A stretch of 64,000 bases of DNA from TK10-74A sp965263065 (GTDB taxonomy: Bacteria > Chloroflexota > Dehalococcoidia > Bin125): contig CBDHGH010000003.1 in assembly GCA_965263065.1 (NCBI GenBank), positions 2,638,508 through 2,702,507 on the forward strand, written 5' to 3'. Below are positions 1 to 8,671 of this stretch, piece by piece; within the stretch, counting starts at the first letter, position 1, and each line of letters starts with the position of its first letter. The notes below the pieces were generated by a model that was not told the DNA's origin, searched no databases, and saw only the letters and a list, made by a program, of their open reading frames with translations. The position numbers and the translations under genes are program-made.

Positions 1-1277
1 CGATCGACCTCGAACTGCAGGCGGCCGTACACGAGATCCTGGTCGACTCGATGGGGGGGTCGTTGTTCGCATCGGCCGTCGTGGTCGACGTGCACACGGG
101 CGAGATTCTGGCCATGGTGTCCGTGCCGACGTACGACCCCAACATCTTCACGGGCGAGATCGACGAGGAGGGCCTGGCGGCGCTGCTGGAGAACGAGGGG
201 CGGCCGCTCGTCAATCACGCGATCGCCGACCAGTTCGCGTCGGGGTCGATCTTCAAGGTGGTGACGGGCACGGCCGCGCTGAGCGAGGGGGTAATCCACC
301 CCGACGAAGTGATCTTCTCGCCCGGCGTGATCGAGGTGCAGAACGAGGTGGACCCGCGCATCGTCTACACCTTCCGCGACACCACGAGCGGCTACTTCGA
401 CTTCGTGCGGGGGATGGCGGAGTCGTCCAACGTGTACTTCTGGTACCTGTCGGGCGGGTCGCCGTTCCAGGTGGCGGTGGCGGCGGAGTTGCTGACGCCG
501 GAGGGCTTGGCGGAGCAGCGGCGGCTGGAGGCGGCGGGTGTGATTGGCGGGACGCAGGACTTCCGGGGCCTGGGCGCCGAGGCGCTCGCTCGCTGGGCGC
601 GGGCCTTCGGGTTGGACGAGCCGACGGGGATCGATCTGGTGGGGGAGGCGGCGGGCGCGGTTGGTGATCCGGCCTGGAAGCTGCGCACCTTCGGGGAGCC
701 GTGGGGGCAGGGCGACTCGTACAACTTCGGGATTGGGCAGGGGTTCGTGTCGGTGACGCCGCTGCAGATGGCGATGGTGACGGCGGCGATCGCGAACGGC
801 GGCAAGGTCCTGCAGCCCCGCGTGGTCGGCGACATCGTGGACGCGGAGGGCCGCGTCGTGGAGCCGTTTACGCCGCGCATCGTGCGACAGCTCGACGCGA
901 CACCGCAGACACTGGAGGCGGTACGCCGTGGCATGGCGATGGCGGTGCTGGGCGGCACCGCCGGGAACGCCTGGTTCCCGGAGATGCAGGTGGGGGGCAA
1001 GACGGGGACGGCGGAGTTCGGCGAAGCCCCCCTGTTCCGGGACCTGTTCCCGACGCACGGCTGGTTCCTTGGCTTTGCCCCGTACGAGGACCCGCGGATC
1101 GCGATCGTGGTCTTCCACCAGTTGGGGGCGGGATTCCTGACGGCCGAGGCGGGCGGGGACATCCTGCATGCCTGGGGCGAGATCAACGGGGTCTTCGGCA
1201 CGGTGATGCCGGCGCTGGGACAGCTCCCGGTCCGCACCGTGGAAGCGTTCAACGAGATCGCGAGCCGGCTGCCATGA
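1..1277 (+). CDS. mrdA: Penicillin-binding protein 2 (peptidoglycan transpeptidase), C-terminal part
   Basis: The reading frame is open at the left edge, so the N-terminus lies outside the window. The visible part is a penicillin-binding transpeptidase domain. The active-site SxxK box is seen in GSIFKVVTG, the SxN box in AESSNVYF, and the KTG box in GGKTGTAEFG. These enzymes cross-link peptidoglycan on the outer face of the membrane. rodA follows 25 bp downstream on the same strand, the usual elongasome pairing, which favours PBP2 (MrdA) over the division paralogue FtsI. The extreme C-terminus looks complete. Confidence 0.9.
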   Translation, partial: IDLELQAAVHEILVDSMGGSLFASAVVVDVHTGEILAMVSVPTYDPNIFTGEIDEEGLAALLENEGRPLVNHAIADQFASGSIFKVVTGTAALSEGVIHPDEVIFSPGVIEVQNEVDPRIVYTFRDTTSGYFDFVRGMAESSNVYFWYLSGGSPFQVAVAAELLTPEGLAEQRRLEAAGVIGGTQDFRGLGAEALARWARAFGLDEPTGIDLVGEAAGAVGDPAWKLRTFGEPWGQGDSYNFGIGQGFVSVTPLQMAMVTAAIANGGKVLQPRVVGDIVDAEGRVVEPFTPRIVRQLDATPQTLEAVRRGMAMAVLGGTAGNAWFPEMQVGGKTGTAEFGEAPLFRDLFPTHGWFLGFAPYEDPRIAIVVFHQLGAGFLTAEAGGDILHAWGEINGVFGTVMPALGQLPVRTVEAFNEIASRLP

Positions 1278-1302
1278 GGCGCACGACGGCGGGGACGCAC
1301 TG

Positions 1303-2478
1303 ATGGCGGCCCGGGCAGGCGCCGGCGCGTCTCGCCGCGGACGAGCTCGCTCGGGCCCGAGGGCGGCGGGCTCCAACGTGGGCGCGCCGTCGTGGCGCTA
1401 CTTCGACCCCATTCTGCTGGTCGCCGCGCTGGCGCTGACGGGGTACGGCGCGCTGATGATCTACAGCGCCGCGCTGCCGCGCGATGCGACGGGCGTCGTG
1501 ATCAGCGAGCCGGTGGTGCGGCATATCGCATCGGCGGCGGCGGGGGCGGTGGCGATGTTCATCGCGGCGCGGGTGAACTATCGGCTGCTGGATGTGCTGG
1601 GCTGGTTCGCGTACGGGTTTGGCATCGTGCTGCTGCTGGCGGTGCTGGTGGTGGGGGTGGAGCAGTTCGGGTCGCGGCGCTGGTTCGACCTGGGATTCAC
1701 GCTGGTGCAGGCGTCGGAGGTGGCGAAGCTGCTGACCATCATCGGGCTCGCGAAGTTCCTGACCGACTATCGGGACCGCCTGCACGAGCCGCGCATCTTT
1801 CTGGTCTCACTGGCGGTCGCCGTGGTTCCGGCCGCGTTGGTATTCGTCGAGCCGGACGCGGGCAGCTCGTCGGTCTTCCTGGTGCTGTGGGCCGTCATGG
1901 CCGCCTTCGCGGGGGCCTCCGCCAAGCATTTCCTAGTGCTGGGCGCCGCGCTGCTGGCGCTGGTGCCGGCCGTGCTGGTGGTGGGGGTGCAGGACTACCA
2001 ACGCGCGCGGATTGAGTCGTTCTTCGACCCGGAGTCGGACGCGCAGGGCTCGGGCTTCAATGTGCTGCAGGCGGAGTTGGCGGTGGGGTCGGGGGGGCTG
2101 ACCGGCAAGGGATTCACCGAGGGCACGCAAACACAACTCGACTTCCTGCGCACGCAGACGACGGACTTCATCTTCAGCGTGCTGGCCGAGGAGTTGGGCC
2201 TGGCCGGCGCAATGGTGCTGTTCGCGCTGTTCCTGATCCTGATCCTCCGCCTGCTGCGGGCGATCACGAAGGCGCCGGACTCGTTTGGGCAGCTACTGAT
2301 CGCGGGGATCGTGACGCTGATCGCGGTGCAGACGTTTATCGCGGTGGCGGTCAATATCCGGCTGCTGCCGGTGACCGGCATCCCGCTGCCGTTCATCAGC
2401 GTGGGCAACGCGTCGATCTTGGTGCTGTTCGCGGCGCTCGGCATCACGCAGTCGGTGCTGGTGCATCGGGACACGTAG
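1303..2478 (+). CDS. rodA: Rod-shape / SEDS family peptidoglycan glycosyltransferase RodA
   Basis: A 391-residue polytopic membrane protein of the FtsW/RodA/SpoVE (SEDS) family, which polymerises glycan strands from lipid II. About ten hydrophobic segments follow a basic N-terminal stretch of about 30 residues. Family signatures are visible: QASEVAKL, the acidic FVEPDAGSSS, and the C-terminal LPVTGIPLPFISVGN. It lies directly behind the PBP2 gene and probably shares its transcript, so the two form the elongation synthase pair. RodA is preferred over FtsW because of this neighbour. The N-terminal extension is poorly conserved and a later start is possible. Confidence 0.9.
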   Translation: MAARAGAGASRRGRARSGPRAAGSNVGAPSWRYFDPILLVAALALTGYGALMIYSAALPRDATGVVISEPVVRHIASAAAGAVAMFIAARVNYRLLDVLGWFAYGFGIVLLLAVLVVGVEQFGSRRWFDLGFTLVQASEVAKLLTIIGLAKFLTDYRDRLHEPRIFLVSLAVAVVPAALVFVEPDAGSSSVFLVLWAVMAAFAGASAKHFLVLGAALLALVPAVLVVGVQDYQRARIESFFDPESDAQGSGFNVLQAELAVGSGGLTGKGFTEGTQTQLDFLRTQTTDFIFSVLAEELGLAGAMVLFALFLILILRLLRAITKAPDSFGQLLIAGIVTLIAVQTFIAVAVNIRLLPVTGIPLPFISVGNASILVLFAALGITQSVLVHRDT

Positions 2479-2497
2479 CGCGATGGGCGCACATGGA

Positions 2498-2524
2498 ACG
2501 GGGGCGGCCGATGGCCGCCCCCGT
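2498..2524. terminator. Bidirectional hairpin between convergent rodA and clpC
   Basis: A perfect 12-bp inverted repeat (ACGGGGGCGGCC, 3-nt loop, complement) sits between the stop codons of the two convergent genes. It has no clear T-tract but its position suits a shared terminator. Confidence 0.6.
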
Positions 2525-2550
2525 AGCGATCGGGTGCAGGACGCCGGACG

Positions 2551-5289
2551 CTAGGGCGCGGCGGTGACGGGCTCTTCTTCTTCGCTGGGGGTGGATCCCT
2601 CGGGGTCGTCGGGGGCCTTGTCGAGGCCGCCGTCGTCGCCGCCGGGACCGCCGCGATCACTCGACCCGCCGCCACCGTCCGAGTCGCCGCCCCCGGAGCC
2701 GCCCTCGTCCGTCGATCCGCCGGATGGGGAATCCCCGGGGCTCGAGTCGTCGGCGGCGACGGCAGCGACGCTCTCGGCAATTTGGCCGGGGATGCGGATG
2801 TAGTCGAGCTTGGTCTCCTCGGCGCCCGCGTCGTTGGTCTCGGTGACGATGTCCACCTTGATGGTGTCGCCGGGGTCGAACTCGCCCCGCAGGAGGGCCT
2901 CGGAGAGGGAGTCCTCCATGCGCTCCTGGATGACGCGCCGCAGCGGCCGTGCGCCGAAGACGGGGTCGTAGCCCTTCTCGCCCAGCCAGTCGCGGGCGGC
3001 GGGGGTAACGTCGAGGTTGATGCCCTTGAGCGCGACCTGCTTGTCGATCTCCTTGAGCATCAAGTCGACGATCTCGCGGATGTGCGCCTTGCCGAGCGTG
3101 TGGAAGACGAGCGTGGAGTCGACCCGGTTGAGGAACTCGGGCCGGAAGATGCGCTTCATCTCCGTGAGAACCTTGTCCTTCATGCGCTCATACTGCTGGG
3201 CGTCGGTCTTGGCTGCGTCGGACTTGACGGTGAAGCCGAGCGCGGATTCCTTGCGGATCAGGTCCGACCCGACGTTGGACGTCATGATGATGATGGTGTT
3301 GCGGAAGCTGACCTTGCGGCCCTTGGCGTCGGTCAGGTGCCCGTCGTCGAAGACCTGGAGCAGCATGTTGAAGACTTCGGTGTGCGCCTTCTCGACCTCG
3401 TCCAAGAGGATGAGGCAGTAGTTCTTGCGGCGCACGGTGTCGGTCAACTGGCCGCCGTCGTCGTAGCCGACGTAGCCGGGAGGGGCGCCGACGAGCCGGG
3501 CAACGGTGTGGCGCTCCATGAACTCCGACATGTCGAGGCGCACCATGTTCTCGTCGGAGCCGAACATGAACTCGGACAGGGCGCGCGCGAGTTCGGTCTT
3601 GCCGACGCCGGTGGGCCCGAGGAACATGAAGACGCCGATCGGGCGGCGGGGATCCTTGAGGCCGGCCCGGGCGCGACGCACGGCCTTGGCGAGCGCCTTG
3701 ATCGGCTCGTCCTGGCCGACGACGCGGTCGTGGATGGCCTCTTCCATGTGCAGGAGGCGCTGTGACTCCTCGGTCGCGATCTGGACGAGCGGGATGCCGG
3801 TCCACATCGAGACGACTTCGGCGATGTCCTCGCCGCTGACGACGGCCTCGTCGTCTCCGCGCTCCTGATTGAGATCCTTCTCCAGGGTTTCGATGCGCTC
3901 CTGGAGCTTCAGTTCGCGGTCGCGCAGTTCGGCGGCGTACTCGTACTGCTGCGAGTTGATCGCCGCTTCCTTCTCCTTGCGGATGCTCTCCAGGCCCACC
4001 ATGGCCTCCTTGAGGCTCGGGGGGGTGTAAGAGCGGCGGATGCGCACGCGGGAGGCGGACTCATCGATCAGGTCGATGGCCTTGTCGGGGAGCGCACGGT
4101 CGGAGATGTAGCGAGCGGACATCTCGGCGGCGGCGGCGACGGCCTCGGCGGAGATGGCGAGCTTGTGGTGCGCCTCGTACTGGCCCTTGATGCCCATGAG
4201 GATCTCGACGGTCTCCTCGACGCTGGGCTCCTCGACGACGATGGGCTGGAAGCGCCGCTCCAGGGCGGCGTCGCGCTCGATGTGCTTGCGGTAGTCGTCC
4301 AGGGTGGTGGCGCCGATGGTCTGCAGCTCGCCGCGGGCGAGGGAGGGCTTGAGGATGTTGGCCGCGTCGACGGCGCCCTCGGCGGCGCCCGCGCCGACCA
4401 GCATGTGCATCTCGTCGATGAAGAGCACGCAGTTGCCGGCGTTCTTGATCTCCTCGATGACCTTCTTGAGGCGCTCCTCGAACTCGCCGCGGTACTTGGT
4501 GCCCGCGACGAGCGAGCCGACATCGAGGGTGAGCAGCCGCTTGCCCTGCAGGGTCTCCGGCACGTCGCCGGCGACGATGCGCTGCGCCAGACCCTCCACG
4601 ACGGCGGTCTTGCCGACGCCGGGCTCGCCGATGAGCACGGGGTTGTTCTTGGTCCGCCGGGAGAGGATCTGGATGACGCGCTGGATCTCCTGCTCCCGGC
4701 CGATGACGGGGTCGAGCTGATCGGCGCGCGCGGCGGCCGTGAGGTCGATGCCAAGCTGGTCGATGGTGGGCGTGCGGGTGGATGTCCGGCCGCCGCTGGG
4801 GCTGCCGGCCTTGCCGCCCGTGCCCGCGCCGCTGGTGGCGGGGGAGCTCTGCGAGAGGATGCGGGTGGTCTCGGCGCGGACCCGCTCCAGGTTGACACCC
4901 AGGCTCTCCAGGACGCCGGCCGCGATGCCCTCACCCTCCCGCACCAGGCCGAGCAGCAGGTGCTCGGTGCCGATGTAGTGGTGGTTGAGGCGGCGCGCCT
5001 CATCGACGGCGAGCTCGATGACCTTCTTGGCGCGCGGCGTGAGGCCGATCTCGCCGAGCACGGCGCGGTCGCCGCGCCCAATGATGAACTCCACGGCGGA
5101 GCGCACCTTGCTCAACTCCACGCCGAGATTGGCCAGCACCTTGGCGGCGACGCCGTCGCCCTCGCGCACGAGGCCGAGCAGCAGGTGCTCGGTGCCGATG
5201 TAGTTGTGGTTGAAGCGCTGGGCCTCTTCCTGGGCGAGGGTCAGGACGCGCCTGGCTCGCTCGGTGAACTTGTCAAAGCGGTCTGCCAT
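2551..5289 (-). CDS. clpC: ClpC-type AAA+ unfoldase, ATP-binding subunit of Clp protease
   Basis: A 912-residue Hsp100 unfoldase that feeds substrates to ClpP. Order of domains: two Clp-N repeats (about 1-150, each containing YIGTEHLLLGL), a Gly/Ser linker, AAA+ domain 1 with Walker A GEPGVGKT and Walker B LFIDEMH, a UVR-motif middle domain (INSQQYEYAAELRDRELKL), AAA+ domain 2 with Walker A GPTGVGKT and Walker B LILLDEVEKAH, then the small D2 domain. The last ~80 residues are an unusual Gly/Ser/Asp/Glu-rich tail not needed for the ClpC fold. The ATG has a GGGAGGGACGCC Shine-Dalgarno region. The gene appears monocistronic. Confidence 0.95.
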   Translation of the reverse strand: MADRFDKFTERARRVLTLAQEEAQRFNHNYIGTEHLLLGLVREGDGVAAKVLANLGVELSKVRSAVEFIIGRGDRAVLGEIGLTPRAKKVIELAVDEARRLNHHYIGTEHLLLGLVREGEGIAAGVLESLGVNLERVRAETTRILSQSSPATSGAGTGGKAGSPSGGRTSTRTPTIDQLGIDLTAAARADQLDPVIGREQEIQRVIQILSRRTKNNPVLIGEPGVGKTAVVEGLAQRIVAGDVPETLQGKRLLTLDVGSLVAGTKYRGEFEERLKKVIEEIKNAGNCVLFIDEMHMLVGAGAAEGAVDAANILKPSLARGELQTIGATTLDDYRKHIERDAALERRFQPIVVEEPSVEETVEILMGIKGQYEAHHKLAISAEAVAAAAEMSARYISDRALPDKAIDLIDESASRVRIRRSYTPPSLKEAMVGLESIRKEKEAAINSQQYEYAAELRDRELKLQERIETLEKDLNQERGDDEAVVSGEDIAEVVSMWTGIPLVQIATEESQRLLHMEEAIHDRVVGQDEPIKALAKAVRRARAGLKDPRRPIGVFMFLGPTGVGKTELARALSEFMFGSDENMVRLDMSEFMERHTVARLVGAPPGYVGYDDGGQLTDTVRRKNYCLILLDEVEKAHTEVFNMLLQVFDDGHLTDAKGRKVSFRNTIIIMTSNVGSDLIRKESALGFTVKSDAAKTDAQQYERMKDKVLTEMKRIFRPEFLNRVDSTLVFHTLGKAHIREIVDLMLKEIDKQVALKGINLDVTPAARDWLGEKGYDPVFGARPLRRVIQERMEDSLSEALLRGEFDPGDTIKVDIVTETNDAGAEETKLDYIRIPGQIAESVAAVAADDSSPGDSPSGGSTDEGGSGGGDSDGGGGSSDRGGPGGDDGGLDKAPDDPEGSTPSEEEEPVTAAP

Positions 5290-5416
5290 GGCGTCCCTCC
5301 CCTGGTTTCGAGCCTATCAACGGCCCCCAGGTGCGTCTACGGAACGACCGGGCCAGCGTGACGGATGGCACGCCCCGTCCCGGCGACAGCCGGCACGGGG
5401 CCGCGGGCCTGCCCGG

Positions 5417-6874
5417 CTATGCCTCGGTCGTACGGCTGCGGAGATCTTCCTCGGAGATGCCGGCCCGCTGCAGCGCCGCTTCCATGGGGCTGACGGGGGC
5501 GGGCGGGGGGCCGGCGGGGGCCGCCGCGGGGTCGCCCGCGGGGGCGGCGGGGTCGGCGGCGGGAGGGGGAGGCGGGGCTTCCCCGCGCTCGACGCCGAAG
5601 CGATCGGCGACCTCCTCCGGCAGCATCTGGATGCCGCCCTCGCCGTTGAAGACCCAGCCCACACGCTCGGCCTCGGCGCGGGCCTGGCGCAGGCTCAACC
5701 CCAAGCGGTGGCGGTCGCGCTCGATGCGGACGATCTTGACCGGCACGACATCGCCCTCGGCGAGGACTTCGCGGGGGTGCGAGATGCGCCGGTCGACGAG
5801 TTCGGAGACGTGGATGAGCCCTTCGACGGGGCCCTCGATGCGGGCGAAGGCGCCGAACGTGACCAGCTTGGTGACCATGCCGGGCACGACCTGGTTGACC
5901 TCGTAGCTGGCGACGACGATGTCCCATTCCTCGGGCCGGGCGCGGCGGATGGAGAGGCCGATCTTCTTGGCCTCGTGGTCGACCTTCATCACGTAGACAT
6001 CGACGGGCTCGCCGATCTTGAAGAGGTCCTCGGGGTTCACCTCGCGGTCCCAGGAGAGCTCGGAGAGGTGGACGAGGCCGTCGGCGCCGCCGAGGTCGAC
6101 GAAGACGCCGAAGCTGCGGATGCTGGTGACCTTGCCCGCGCGGATCTCGCCCTCGCGCAACTCGGCGAGGAGGCGGTCCTTCTGCTCGGCGCGCCATTCC
6201 TGCATGGCGGCGCGCTCGGACAGGATGACCCGGTTACGGCGGCGGTTGATCTCGATGACCTTGAGGCGCAGGTTGCGGCCGACGAAGTCGGCGAGGCCGC
6301 CGCCGCTCTCGCGGTCGGGGGCGGCGCCCACGACCTGGCTCAGCGGGACGAAGGCGTTGACGCCCTCGACGTTGACCAGTAGCCCGCCCTTATTGAAGCC
6401 GGTGACGCCGGCCTCGAAGATCGCGCCGCTCTCGTGGCGGTTCTGGAGTTCCCGCCAGCCTTGCTCACCGCGCGCCCGGTCGATGGAGAGCAGCAACTGG
6501 TCCTCTTCGACCTCGGGCTGCAGCACATAGACGAGCAGGGTGTCGCCGACGGACAGCGCGCCGCGCTGCTCGGGCGACATGGAGTGCATCTCGCTGGGAG
6601 CGACGATGCCCTCCGCTTTGGCGCGGACGTCGACGATGAAGCTGTCGCCGGCGCGGCCGACGAGGGTGCCTTCGACGACGTCGCCACGCTGGAGGTGCGC
6701 AAAGGCTGGACCGGCCTCATCAAGCAACTCGGCCATGGTGAGCTTGGCGCCGGGGGCGGCGGGGGGATCGGATAGGGCGGGTGAAGCGGACGGGTTCTGT
6801 GCCAAGGGCGTTGGTTTCGCCGACGCGCTGGTGGTGTCTGGGGAGACGCGCGCCGACCCTTTCGCGGAGGCCAT
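5417..6874 (-). CDS. rpsA: Ribosomal protein S1-like RNA-binding protein with four S1 domains
   Basis: About 485 residues containing four consecutive S1 (OB-fold) domains. Repeats begin near GDVVEGTLVGRAGDSFIVD, then GAIFEAGVTGFNKGGLLVNV, GEIRAGKVTSIRSFGVFVDL and GMVTKLVTFGAFARI; the last two end in the S1 signature GLVHLSEL / GLIHVSEL. Such proteins bind mRNA on the 30S subunit and help initiation. A disordered Ser/Ala/Pro-rich N-terminal stretch precedes domain 1, and an Ala/Pro-rich tail ends the protein. An in-frame ATG at 6901 would add nine residues; I chose the internal ATG without strong RBS evidence. Four domains is short of the six in proteobacterial S1 but common elsewhere. Confidence 0.87.
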   Translation of the reverse strand: MASAKGSARVSPDTTSASAKPTPLAQNPSASPALSDPPAAPGAKLTMAELLDEAGPAFAHLQRGDVVEGTLVGRAGDSFIVDVRAKAEGIVAPSEMHSMSPEQRGALSVGDTLLVYVLQPEVEEDQLLLSIDRARGEQGWRELQNRHESGAIFEAGVTGFNKGGLLVNVEGVNAFVPLSQVVGAAPDRESGGGLADFVGRNLRLKVIEINRRRNRVILSERAAMQEWRAEQKDRLLAELREGEIRAGKVTSIRSFGVFVDLGGADGLVHLSELSWDREVNPEDLFKIGEPVDVYVMKVDHEAKKIGLSIRRARPEEWDIVVASYEVNQVVPGMVTKLVTFGAFARIEGPVEGLIHVSELVDRRISHPREVLAEGDVVPVKIVRIERDRHRLGLSLRQARAEAERVGWVFNGEGGIQMLPEEVADRFGVERGEAPPPPPAADPAAPAGDPAAAPAGPPPAPVSPMEAALQRAGISEEDLRSRTTEA

Positions 6875-7013
6875 GGTAGCCACGGGCTCCGGTCGGGGCA
6901 AACCGGGAGGTCGGGGGAGTGCGAACTACCGTCGGATGGAGGGGGGCCGGCCTACTCGGTCGGTGGGGGTGGATAGCCGGTCGAAGCTCTGGTTCGAGCG
7001 CCGCTTGCGGTGT

Positions 7014-7286
7014 CTAGTCCTTCGGCGCAGGCTTGGGCTTGCCTCCTGGGGGCTTGCGCGATCCCTGCGGTTTGGGAGGCGCTTCGCGCGGGTCGGTCCC
7101 TTCAATCACGTACCCTGACGACGTGTCACTGGATGACATGGCTTCCCTCGGTCGAAGCTCTCGGGTGTTCTGGGAAGGCTTCGGGTTTCCGCCAGGCGGC
7201 TTGCGCGATCCCTGCGGCTTGGCGGGTGCTCTCCGCGGACTGGTCGTCTTCGTCCCGCTCTCGCGGGGTGCATCACCGGATGGCAT
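7014..7286 (-). CDS. Hypothetical basic Pro/Gly/Lys-rich small protein made of two fused modules
   Basis: A 90-residue product containing two of the three tandem modules. Each module contains KPQGSRKPPGG and ends in an N/K-PKP motif. A GAGGAGTC Shine-Dalgarno lies just before the ATG. Compared with the upstream single-module gene, the position of its TGA stop (AACAGCTGAGC) is occupied here by AACACCCGAGAGC, so loss of a stop appears to have fused two small genes. An internal ATG at the module junction keeps a purine-rich upstream stretch and could still initiate. The protein is rich in Pro, Lys, Arg and Ser with no hydrophobic segment, so it is probably disordered. No function can be assigned. 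Confidence 0.5.
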   Translation of the reverse strand: MPSGDAPRESGTKTTSPRRAPAKPQGSRKPPGGNPKPSQNTRELRPREAMSSSDTSSGYVIEGTDPREAPPKPQGSRKPPGGKPKPAPKD

Positions 7287-7307
7287 GAGACTCCTCGGGC
7301 GAGATGC

Positions 7308-7433
7308 TCAGCTGTTCTGCGCGGGCTTGGGACTCCCGCTGGCGGGCTTGCGCCTGCCCACGGGCGGAGGCGGCGCGATCCGAGGACTGGTCCCCTTGAT
7401 TACGCCCTTCCGGGGTGTCTGACTCGATGGCAT
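7308..7433 (-). CDS. Hypothetical 41-residue Pro/Lys-rich peptide (module 1 of 3)
   Basis: A very short gene, ATG to TGA, with a good ribosome site (GTGAGGAGTCAGC before ATG). The peptide is MPSSQTPRKG..., ends in GSPKPAQNS, and matches the two modules of the next gene. It starts 10 bp after the stop of the upstream membrane-protein gene and may share its transcript. Three copies with conserved start signals and reading frame argue that it is translated. The role is unknown; a nucleic-acid-binding or peptide-precursor role would be speculation. Confidence 0.5.
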   Translation of the reverse strand: MPSSQTPRKGVIKGTSPRIAPPPPVGRRKPASGSPKPAQNS

Positions 7434-7442
7434 GCTGACTCC

Positions 7443-8102
7443 TCACGAAACGGCTGATACCTCACTGCCGTTGACTATATCATACACCATGGTTGCAGCC
7501 CATCCCTCGGGAGCTGGGGAATGTGGGGACCACTTCGAATTCCAGACATAGGTATAGGTGAGAACACACTTCACTTTCGAGTCCACGATGAACTCGCACG
7601 TCTCTTGATGCGACTCGCCGGGCTCAATGCTCGCTGCATTCTTGGGCCACTCTCGGGTGAACTCGTCGAGTGTAGGCCACTGGAAATCTCTGGCCTGCTG
7701 CGACACGAATACCTGAGCATCTAGACTTTCGATCTCCGCGTCGGTAATGGGCTGCACCTGCTGTAGCCGGAACAATCCCTTACGCAGGTCGACAAGCACT
7801 CTGGAACTGTTGTGCAAGTTGGATGTCACTACAATATGAACGTAGCTGTCCCCAACCGGTCTGTGCGACACTTCTTGCGAGACGGTGAGGTGGGGTTCAA
7901 GATCCCTGAAGAGCCGCAACTTGAGAACGGCGAAGACGCCACCTACCAGGATTGCAATGCTGGTTACGCCCGCCTGTATGTCGCGTAAGGCGAATCCCAG
8001 CGCTACGTAGCCGACGGCTATGAATGCGATGAGGATGCCCAGTACCAGCGCCCCCCACTGCAGCTCGCTGCGCGGCCGAAGTCTGCGCTTCCACTCGCTC
8101 AC
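7443..8102 (-). CDS. Hypothetical membrane protein with two N-terminal transmembrane helices
   Basis: A 219-residue protein of no family I recognise. A short basic N-terminus (MSEWKRRLRPRSEL) is followed by two hydrophobic segments, about residues 16-37 and 44-62, then a ~150-residue soluble domain beginning at DLEPHLTVSQEV with beta-rich character (YVHIVVTSNLHNSSRVLVDL). The soluble part contains several Trp residues and the segment CVLTYTYVWNSKW. Base composition is clearly less GC-rich than its neighbours and codon use is less biased, which suggests horizontal acquisition. It lies directly upstream of the mini-peptide genes on the same strand and may form one unit with them. Confidence 0.7.
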   Translation of the reverse strand: MSEWKRRLRPRSELQWGALVLGILIAFIAVGYVALGFALRDIQAGVTSIAILVGGVFAVLKLRLFRDLEPHLTVSQEVSHRPVGDSYVHIVVTSNLHNSSRVLVDLRKGLFRLQQVQPITDAEIESLDAQVFVSQQARDFQWPTLDEFTREWPKNAASIEPGESHQETCEFIVDSKVKCVLTYTYVWNSKWSPHSPAPEGWAATMVYDIVNGSEVSAVS

Positions 8103-8195
8103 CCGGTCCTCCAGTTCTGCCCGAGCCTACGCACTCCCGAGCAACCCTGCCACGGCCTGTTCAGCGGGCCAGCCTTCGGGGGACTGCCAGGGCCC

Positions 8196-8480
8196 CTACA
8201 GCGGCCGGCCCGACACGACGGGCTCCGAGGCCAGGAGATCGCGGAGGGACAACTCCTCCGGATCGGCGCGGGAGGATTGGACTCCAGGCCATTGCCCGTG
8301 GGCAAGTCGTGATTCCGGGATCGACACCACGTCGCCGACGTGCCAGCCGTCCACTCCCAGCAACCCCGTGCCCGTCTTCTCATGTTCCGGCGGCGGCGGC
8401 GCGATGCTGGCCTGGGCGAGGCCGGCCCCGATCAGGAAGCCCCGCACGGCCCGTGCCATGCCGGCGCCGGGTCGGGGCAC
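8196..8480 (-). CDS. Doubtful small hypothetical protein
   Basis: A 94-residue frame with one short hydrophobic stretch (GFLIGAGLAQASIA) and a fairly natural C-terminal half (GWHVGDVVSIPESRLAHGQW). No Shine-Dalgarno stands out and no homologue comes to mind. It may be coding or chance. Apart from this frame and the hairpin near 8510, I see nothing in 8103-8545. Confidence 0.25.
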   Translation of the reverse strand: MPRPGAGMARAVRGFLIGAGLAQASIAPPPPEHEKTGTGLLGVDGWHVGDVVSIPESRLAHGQWPGVQSSRADPEELSLRDLLASEPVVSGRPL

Positions 8481-8507
8481 GCGGCCAGCGACGACCGCGG
8501 GAAATGC

Positions 8508-8533
8508 AAACGCCCGCCGGATGACGGGCGTTT
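8508..8533 (-). terminator. Hairpin downstream of 5S rRNA
   Basis: A 9-bp inverted repeat (AAACGCCCG ... CGGGCGTTT) lies 13 bp after the 3' end of the 5S gene. Only a short T-run follows on the minus strand. Confidence 0.6.
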
Positions 8534-8545
8534 TGCGGAGGTTGG

Positions 8546-8662
8546 GCTGGCGATGGCCTATTTTCCGCAGGGGGTTGCCCCCCGAGTATCGTCAGCGCTG
8601 CGGCGTTTCACTTCCGTGTTCGGGATGGGAACGGGTGGGGCCACCGCGCTCTAATCACCAGC
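8546..8662 (-). rRNA. rrf: 5S ribosomal RNA
   Basis: About 117 nt. The conserved core CCCATCCCGAACACGGAAG is present on the minus strand, and the ends form helix I (GCTGGTGAT with ATCGCCAGC). A tRNA-Ala gene lies 60 bp upstream. There is no 23S gene beside it, so this 5S is detached from both large rRNA genes. The ends are set by the helix I pairing and may be off by a few bases. Confidence 0.93.
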
Positions 8663-8671
8663 GCCGCGAGC

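Larger units (their letters stand above)
7014..7433 (-). repeat. Three tandem copies of a ~140-bp mini-gene module
   Basis: Read on the minus strand, three units start near 7433, 7286 and 7160. Each has an initiator-like ATG preceded by GAGGAGTC or a similar purine run, then a coding stretch ending in a Pro/Lys/Gly-rich motif. Shared protein pattern: M-x-S-x-[DQ]-x(10)-T-x-P-R-x-A-P-x-x-P-x-G-x-R-K-P-x-x-G-x-P-K-P. Units 2 and 3 are the most alike (both encode KPQGSRKPPGG). The copies differ enough to be old but align without large gaps. Confidence 0.75.

Noticed and set aside
2782..3765. Long plus-strand frame opposite clpC
   Set aside because: It is antisense to a clear ClpC gene, has no family resemblance and reflects GC-rich codon periodicity.
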